Positions 6,091 through 8,865 of a stretch of DNA of 8,865 nucleotides are shown here, in pieces. Within the stretch, counting starts at the first letter, position 1. Every line of letters starts with the position of its first letter. The position numbers and the translations under genes were made by a program. The notes beneath the pieces are model-generated. The model was not told the DNA's origin. It did no database searches and was given only the letters and a program-made list of their open reading frames with translations. The stretch lies in contig JAISRV010000303.1 in the NCBI GenBank assembly GCA_031273445.1, positions 1 to 8,865 of the forward strand, read 5' to 3'. This DNA comes from Candidatus Adiutrix sp. GTDB lineage: Bacteria > Desulfobacterota > Desulfarculia > Adiutricales > Adiutricaceae.

Positions 6091-6966
6091 TTAAATGCCG
6101 TCCGCTTCCCGGCCGACTTCGCCGGTCTCGACTTTCAGCAATTCCGTCGCCCAGCCCGCGGCCCATTGGTGCAGATCGACGACGGACAGCGGCGCCGGCG
6201 TTTTCGATTCGGTATGGGCGGCGATATTTTCGGCCAGGCGGAGGTAGACGTGGGCCTGGGGCGAATCCGGCGACATCTCGATGACGGTTTTCCCCTGCAA
6301 TTCCGCCTGGGTGACGGTGACCGAACGCGGCACATACTCAACGACCCTCGTCTTGGTGCGTTCGGCGAAATCGTCGACGATGGCCCGGGAGTACGGCGCG
6401 TTTATCGAGTTGGCGATGACGCCGCCCAACAAAGCCCCGCCGCTGGCGCTGTATTTCTGAATGCCGGCGAAAAGATTGTTGGCGGCATAGAGGGCCATGA
6501 AGTCCGAGGAGGTCACGGTGAACACGTGCTTGGCGATGCCTTCGCGAATAGGCACGGCGAAGCCGCCGCAAACCACATCGCCCAGAACGTCGTAAATCAC
6601 GACATTGATGCCCAGGTCCTCAAAGACCTTGAGCTGCTTTAACTGCTCGACCGCCGTGATGATGCCGCGCCCGGCGCAGCCTACCCCCGGGGCCGGGCCG
6701 CCGGCCTCCACGCAGTAGACCCCGTTAAAGCCCTTGAAGACTATTTCGTCGGCCGCGACCTTGCCTTTGCTTCGCAGGGTGTCAAGGACGGTGGGGATAT
6801 ATTTGCCGTCCCTTAGGGTATTGGTGGAATCGCTCTTGGGGTCGCAGCCCACCTGCATGACCCGATAACCCAATTTGGAGAGGGCGGCGCTGATGTTGGA
6901 GGAAGTGGTCGATTTGCCGATGCCGCCTTTGCCGTAGATGGCGATTTGCTTGATTTCGCCTGCCAT
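6091..6966 (-). CDS. NifH-like Fe protein (ATP-dependent reductase component)
   Basis: A 291-residue homologue of nitrogenase Fe protein, the homodimeric ATPase that passes electrons one at a time to component 1. The P-loop is YGKGGIGKSTTSSN (11-24). The nucleotide-sensing segment is GCDPKSDST (40-48). The [4Fe-4S] ligands are Cys97 (PGVGCAGRG) and Cys133 (DVVCGGFAVP), which bridge the two subunits. All catalytic features are intact, so it should be active. Arg100 next to Cys97 corresponds to the arginine ADP-ribosylated by DraT in true NifH. The start at 6966 has AAAGGA six bases upstream and is preceded by a 48-base gap after the NifX-like gene. BchL/ChlL and CfbC are related Fe proteins, but neighbouring NifB, NifX, K and D genes rule out chlorophyll and F430 synthesis clusters. 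It resembles NifH closely, so annotation as nifH by homology would mislead about function. Confidence 0.92.
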   Translation of the reverse strand: MAGEIKQIAIYGKGGIGKSTTSSNISAALSKLGYRVMQVGCDPKSDSTNTLRDGKYIPTVLDTLRSKGKVAADEIVFKGFNGVYCVEAGGPAPGVGCAGRGIITAVEQLKQLKVFEDLGINVVIYDVLGDVVCGGFAVPIREGIAKHVFTVTSSDFMALYAANNLFAGIQKYSASGGALLGGVIANSINAPYSRAIVDDFAERTKTRVVEYVPRSVTVTQAELQGKTVIEMSPDSPQAHVYLRLAENIAAHTESKTPAPLSVVDLHQWAAGWATELLKVETGEVGREADGI

Positions 6967-7014
6967 TTTCTGTCCTTTGTTTAATGAAGTTTCCCGATGA
7001 GATTCGACCCCGTT

Positions 7015-7359
7015 TTACCGTTTGGCCAGGTGGTCGAGAGCGTCTTGAATGCCGATATGCGCGGCCAGACCCACCACGCCCTGTTTCGACAGCTGCCGAA
7101 TGGCCTCCGGCCCTATTCGGCCGGCCAGAACCATATCGCAATCCGCCAGAAGGGCGACGGCGGCGCCAAGAATTTGCGGATCGTGGCTTTGGTCGCGGCA
7201 GGGGGCCGGACCGGGGCGGAGTTCAGCCAGGCGGTAGCCTTCATCCGCCAGCTCGTAGATCCGGTAGTTCTCCGCCCGGCCGAAGCATTCGTCAATCAGA
7301 ACGCCCGTCTTACTGGCCACCGCCACGCGTCGGGGCGATTTACGAAATTTCTCAGCCAT
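7015..7359 (-). CDS. NifX/NafY-family Fe-S cofactor carrier protein
   Basis: A 114-residue single-domain protein of the dinitrogenase iron-molybdenum cofactor family, the fold found in NifX, NafY and the C-terminal part of many NifB proteins. Members bind NifB-co or FeMo-co in transit. The opening RVAVASKTGVLIDECFGRAE matches the family's VAVAS-x-G-x-x-V-x-x-HFGHA pattern, but the two histidines are Cys25 and Arg28 here. Later parts (ADCDMVLAGRIGPEAIRQL, then GVVGLAAHIGIQDAL) also fit. The start at 7359 is chosen because the family match begins there and because it overlaps the NifB-like stop by 8 bases; the open frame extends further upstream only in the shadow of that gene. The NifB-like protein lacks this domain, so the pair looks like a two-gene version of the usual fused NifB. 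Likely role: carrying the NifB cluster to the D/K-like enzyme. Confidence 0.82.
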   Translation of the reverse strand: MAEKFRKSPRRVAVASKTGVLIDECFGRAENYRIYELADEGYRLAELRPGPAPCRDQSHDPQILGAAVALLADCDMVLAGRIGPEAIRQLSKQGVVGLAAHIGIQDALDHLAKR

Positions 7360-8254
7360 GGGAAAAAGTCTCCACCGGACGGAAATCACGATACAATTCC
7401 CGGGCGTAATCGCTGACCCCCGGCACGCCGCAGGCATCGGCGCGGCAGCGCCGGCAGTGGCGAAAAACCGCCAAATGGCCTTCCGCCGCTTCACGCGCGC
7501 TTTCAACCGCTTCATCGGCCGGCGCCGGCTCCGCCGCGAATTCGGCGGCCGGGAGCAGGGGAATGACGTTGAAATAAGACGCGCCCCAGGCCGCGACGGT
7601 TTTCGCCGCTTCCCCGACATGGCCGCCATTGACGGCGGGAACCAACACCAGATTTACCTTGATGGTCAGCCCCAAGGCCCGCGCCGACCGTATGCCCTCG
7701 CGCTGCGCCGAGATCAGGCGGGCCGCGCCGGCCTCCCCGGGCAGAAATTCGCCCCGCCACATGACCCCCCGGCACAACCGCGCCAGGATGGGCGGGTTCA
7801 CGGCGTTGACCGTCACGGTCAGGGTCTGCAGGCCGGCTTCAACCAGGCGCGGCAGATATTCAGGCAGCGCCAGCCCGTTGGTGCTGAGGCAGGTCATCAG
7901 CCGCGGATGCTTCTGATGGGCCAGGGTCAAGGTTTCCACGGCATGGCTGGTCGCCAGCGGGTCGCCGGGGCCGGCCACCCCCACCACGGCGATTTCCGGG
8001 CAGATCCTTAAGGCCCGCTCCAGAATCGTCATAGCCTCGCCGGGCGTGACCACCCGCGCGGCGTTGCCCGGGCGCGGGGCCTTGGCCGATATGGCCCGCG
8101 CGCAGAACCGGCAGCGGATGTTGCACTCCGGACTCACCGGCAGATGGATGCGCCCGGTCGGCCGGCAGTGGTCGCCGAAGCAGGGATGAGATTCAAGCGT
8201 ATTCATATGATCAAATCCTTTTTGCGCGGCGCAAGGGCTTTTTAGGGCGCTCAT
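7352..8254 (-). CDS. NifB-like radical SAM cofactor maturase, core domain only
   Basis: A 300-residue radical SAM protein of the NifB family, which fuses two [4Fe-4S] clusters and inserts carbide to make NifB-co ([8Fe-9S-C]). The SAM cluster motif is Cys44-x3-Cys48-x2-Cys51 (PECNIRCRFC). The NifB-specific residues for the two precursor clusters look present: HPCF at 23-26, Cys122 in CLSTNG, and Cys267/Cys270 in CRRCRADACG, with a further Cys275. GPGDPL (95-100), the TVNAV segment and FNVIPLLP are also family hallmarks. It ends after the core and lacks the C-terminal NifX-like domain, which the next gene supplies. Start: ATG 8254 overlaps the ATPase stop in an ATGA arrangement with GGAGGA 12 bases upstream. 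ATG 8206 (residue 17) has AAGGA at nine bases and is almost equally likely. The gene implies that the reductase uses a NifB-derived cluster. Confidence 0.9.
   Translation of the reverse strand: MSALKSPCAAQKGFDHMNTLESHPCFGDHCRPTGRIHLPVSPECNIRCRFCARAISAKAPRPGNAARVVTPGEAMTILERALRICPEIAVVGVAGPGDPLATSHAVETLTLAHQKHPRLMTCLSTNGLALPEYLPRLVEAGLQTLTVTVNAVNPPILARLCRGVMWRGEFLPGEAGAARLISAQREGIRSARALGLTIKVNLVLVPAVNGGHVGEAAKTVAAWGASYFNVIPLLPAAEFAAEPAPADEAVESAREAAEGHLAVFRHCRRCRADACGVPGVSDYARELYRDFRPVETFSHG
8216..8220 (-). promoter_or_regulatory. ribosome binding site of the alternative inner NifB-like start
   Basis: AAGGA on the minus strand, nine bases before ATG 8206. It competes with GGAGGA at 8267-8272, twelve bases before ATG 8254. 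The two possible proteins differ by 16 residues that carry no recognisable motif. Confidence 0.4.
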
Positions 8255-8865
8255 ATGCCGGCGCCGTCCTCCAAGACTTCGCAGTGGTTGAGCTGCTCGT
8301 CCACCACCAAGTTGAGGTCATGAAGGAGATTGTCCCGCAGAGTCACGAAATTAGGGTGATGGATGGCGCTTTTACGGGAGCGCGGCCGAGGCAGTTCCAC
8401 CGCCAGATCGCGCACTATCCGGCCGGGATGCGTCCCCATGACGATGACCCTGTTGCCGAGGATGATGGCCTCTTCCACGTCGTGGGTGACGAAAAACACG
8501 GTCTTGCCGGTTCCCCCGCCGATGACGGCATGGCTGTCGCCATGCCACAAGTCCAACAAAAGGTCCTGCTGACGGGCACGGGTAATTTCGTCCAGAGCCC
8601 CGAAAGGCTCATCCATCAAAAGAATCGGGGCATTTATGGCCAGGGCCCGCGCAATGGCGGTGCGCTGCCGCATCCCGCCGGAAAGTTCGCCCGGCAGTTT
8701 ATCGGCGTCGGCGCGCAGCCCGACCAGTTCCAGAAATTCCTCGGCGATCATATTGCGGTTCGCCCGCGACGCGCCCAGCCCGGCCTGTTCGAGGGCCAGG
8801 ACGATATTGTCGCGGCAGTTGAACCAGGGATACAGGCTGTAATCCTGAAAAACCACCGCCCGGTC
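8251..8865 (-). CDS. ABC transporter ATPase, sulfonate/nitrate/taurine type (SsuB/TauB-like), 5' end cut by the window edge
   Basis: The last 204 residues of a nucleotide-binding subunit; the N-terminus with Walker A lies beyond 8865. Visible elements in order are the Q-loop (VFQDYSLYPW), the ABC signature (LSGGMRQR), Walker B with D-loop (ILLMDEPFGALDE) and the H-loop (FFVTHDVEEA). The HPGRIVRDLAVELPRPR tail is typical of the SsuB/TauB/NrtD branch. The GTG at 8856 lies inside the conserved Q-loop and is not a real start. Between the helix ending DLLLDLW and the strand before the H-loop it carries about nine residues more than E. coli TauB, coded by DNA containing a perfect 8-bp palindrome (8527-8546). 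Its stop overlaps the NifB-like start by 4 bases. It probably energises the permease encoded at 264-1058, or another permease upstream of the window. Confidence 0.9.
   Translation of the reverse strand, partial: DRAVVFQDYSLYPWFNCRDNIVLALEQAGLGASRANRNMIAEEFLELVGLRADADKLPGELSGGMRQRTAIARALAINAPILLMDEPFGALDEITRARQQDLLLDLWHGDSHAVIGGGTGKTVFFVTHDVEEAIILGNRVIVMGTHPGRIVRDLAVELPRPRSRKSAIHHPNFVTLRDNLLHDLNLVVDEQLNHCEVLEDGAGI
8527..8546. repeat. perfect 8-bp inverted repeat inside the ATPase gene
   Basis: GGCATGGC, four-base loop TGTC, then GCCATGCC. It lies within the codons for the short extra loop (HGDSHAVIGG) of the ATPase. It could be the trace of a small palindromic insertion that kept the reading frame, or an mRNA hairpin upstream of the maturase gene; chance cannot be excluded. 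Confidence 0.45.

Noticed and set aside
2188..6966. Reading the H, K and D genes as a conventional nitrogen-fixing nif operon
   Set aside because: The D chain lacks the equivalent of alpha-His442 and other substrate-site residues, no nifE/nifN/nifV genes are seen among them, and the neighbours concern sulfur import and cysteine synthesis.
2188..6966. Protochlorophyllide/chlorophyllide reductase (BchLNB, BchXYZ) or F430 synthesis (CfbCD) genes
   Set aside because: Those systems do not need NifB or NifX, and their component 1 lacks the cofactor cysteine found here at Cys288; no tetrapyrrole genes are nearby.
7360..7629. N-terminal extension of the NifX-like protein to an upstream ATG at 7629
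   Set aside because: The extra 90 residues are highly basic, unlike any family member, and lie wholly inside the NifB-like gene in another frame; the match to the family starts just after ATG 7359.
8856..8858. Start codon of the ATPase at 8856-8854 (GTG)
   Set aside because: The codon lies in the Q-loop and the frame stays open to the window edge with residues that fit the family; the Walker A region must be upstream of the window.

Overview
All ten recognisable genes lie on the minus strand, so transcription runs from position 8865 towards position 1. Gaps are short (5 to 102 bases) or replaced by overlaps, and most starts have a clear Shine-Dalgarno sequence. The layout looks like one long operon whose promoter and first gene start lie beyond the right edge. 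No tRNA, rRNA, CRISPR array, transposase or origin was seen. The DNA is GC-rich. The content (a radical-SAM maturase and a complete nitrogenase-like two-component reductase) suggests an anaerobic or facultatively anaerobic bacterium. A Desulfobacterota- or proteobacterium-like host is possible, but the window does not settle the taxonomy.

In transcription order the genes are: (1) the 3' part of a SsuB/TauB-type ABC transporter ATPase, 8251-8865; (2) a NifB-type radical SAM cofactor maturase, 7352-8254; (3) a small NifX/NafY-fold protein, 7015-7359; (4) a NifH-like Fe protein, 6091-6966; (5) a cysteine synthase, cysK, 5119-6051; (6) a NifK-like subunit, 3750-5096; (7) a NifD-like subunit, 2188-3744; (8) a periplasmic substrate-binding protein of the SsuA/TauA type, 1074-2096; (9) the matching inner-membrane permease, 264-1058; (10) the first 53 codons of a second NifD-like protein, 1-161, cut by the left edge.

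The central set (NifB, NifX, NifH, K and D) is a nitrogenase-like reductase, but it does not look like a dinitrogen-fixing enzyme. The NifD-like chain keeps the three P-cluster-type cysteines and the cofactor cysteine (equivalent of Azotobacter alpha-Cys275). By eye alignment it replaces alpha-His442 with Phe, alpha-His195 with Tyr and alpha-Gln191 with Phe. Its neighbours point to sulfur assimilation: an aliphatic-sulfonate/taurine-type ABC importer and a cysteine synthase placed between the Fe protein and the catalytic subunits. The closest known logic is that of the methylthio-alkane reductases (MarBHDK), nitrogenase homologues that cleave C-S bonds under sulfur limitation.

Working model (inference): the ABC transporter imports an organosulfur compound, the NifH/D/K-like enzyme carrying a NifB-derived Fe-S-C cluster cleaves a C-S bond, and CysK traps the released sulfide as cysteine. 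Features unlike the textbook arrangement are the K-before-D gene order, the cysK insertion, a cysteine-rich N-terminal segment on the D-like subunit, the split NifB/NifX pair with an altered HFGHA-type motif, and a second D-like gene downstream.
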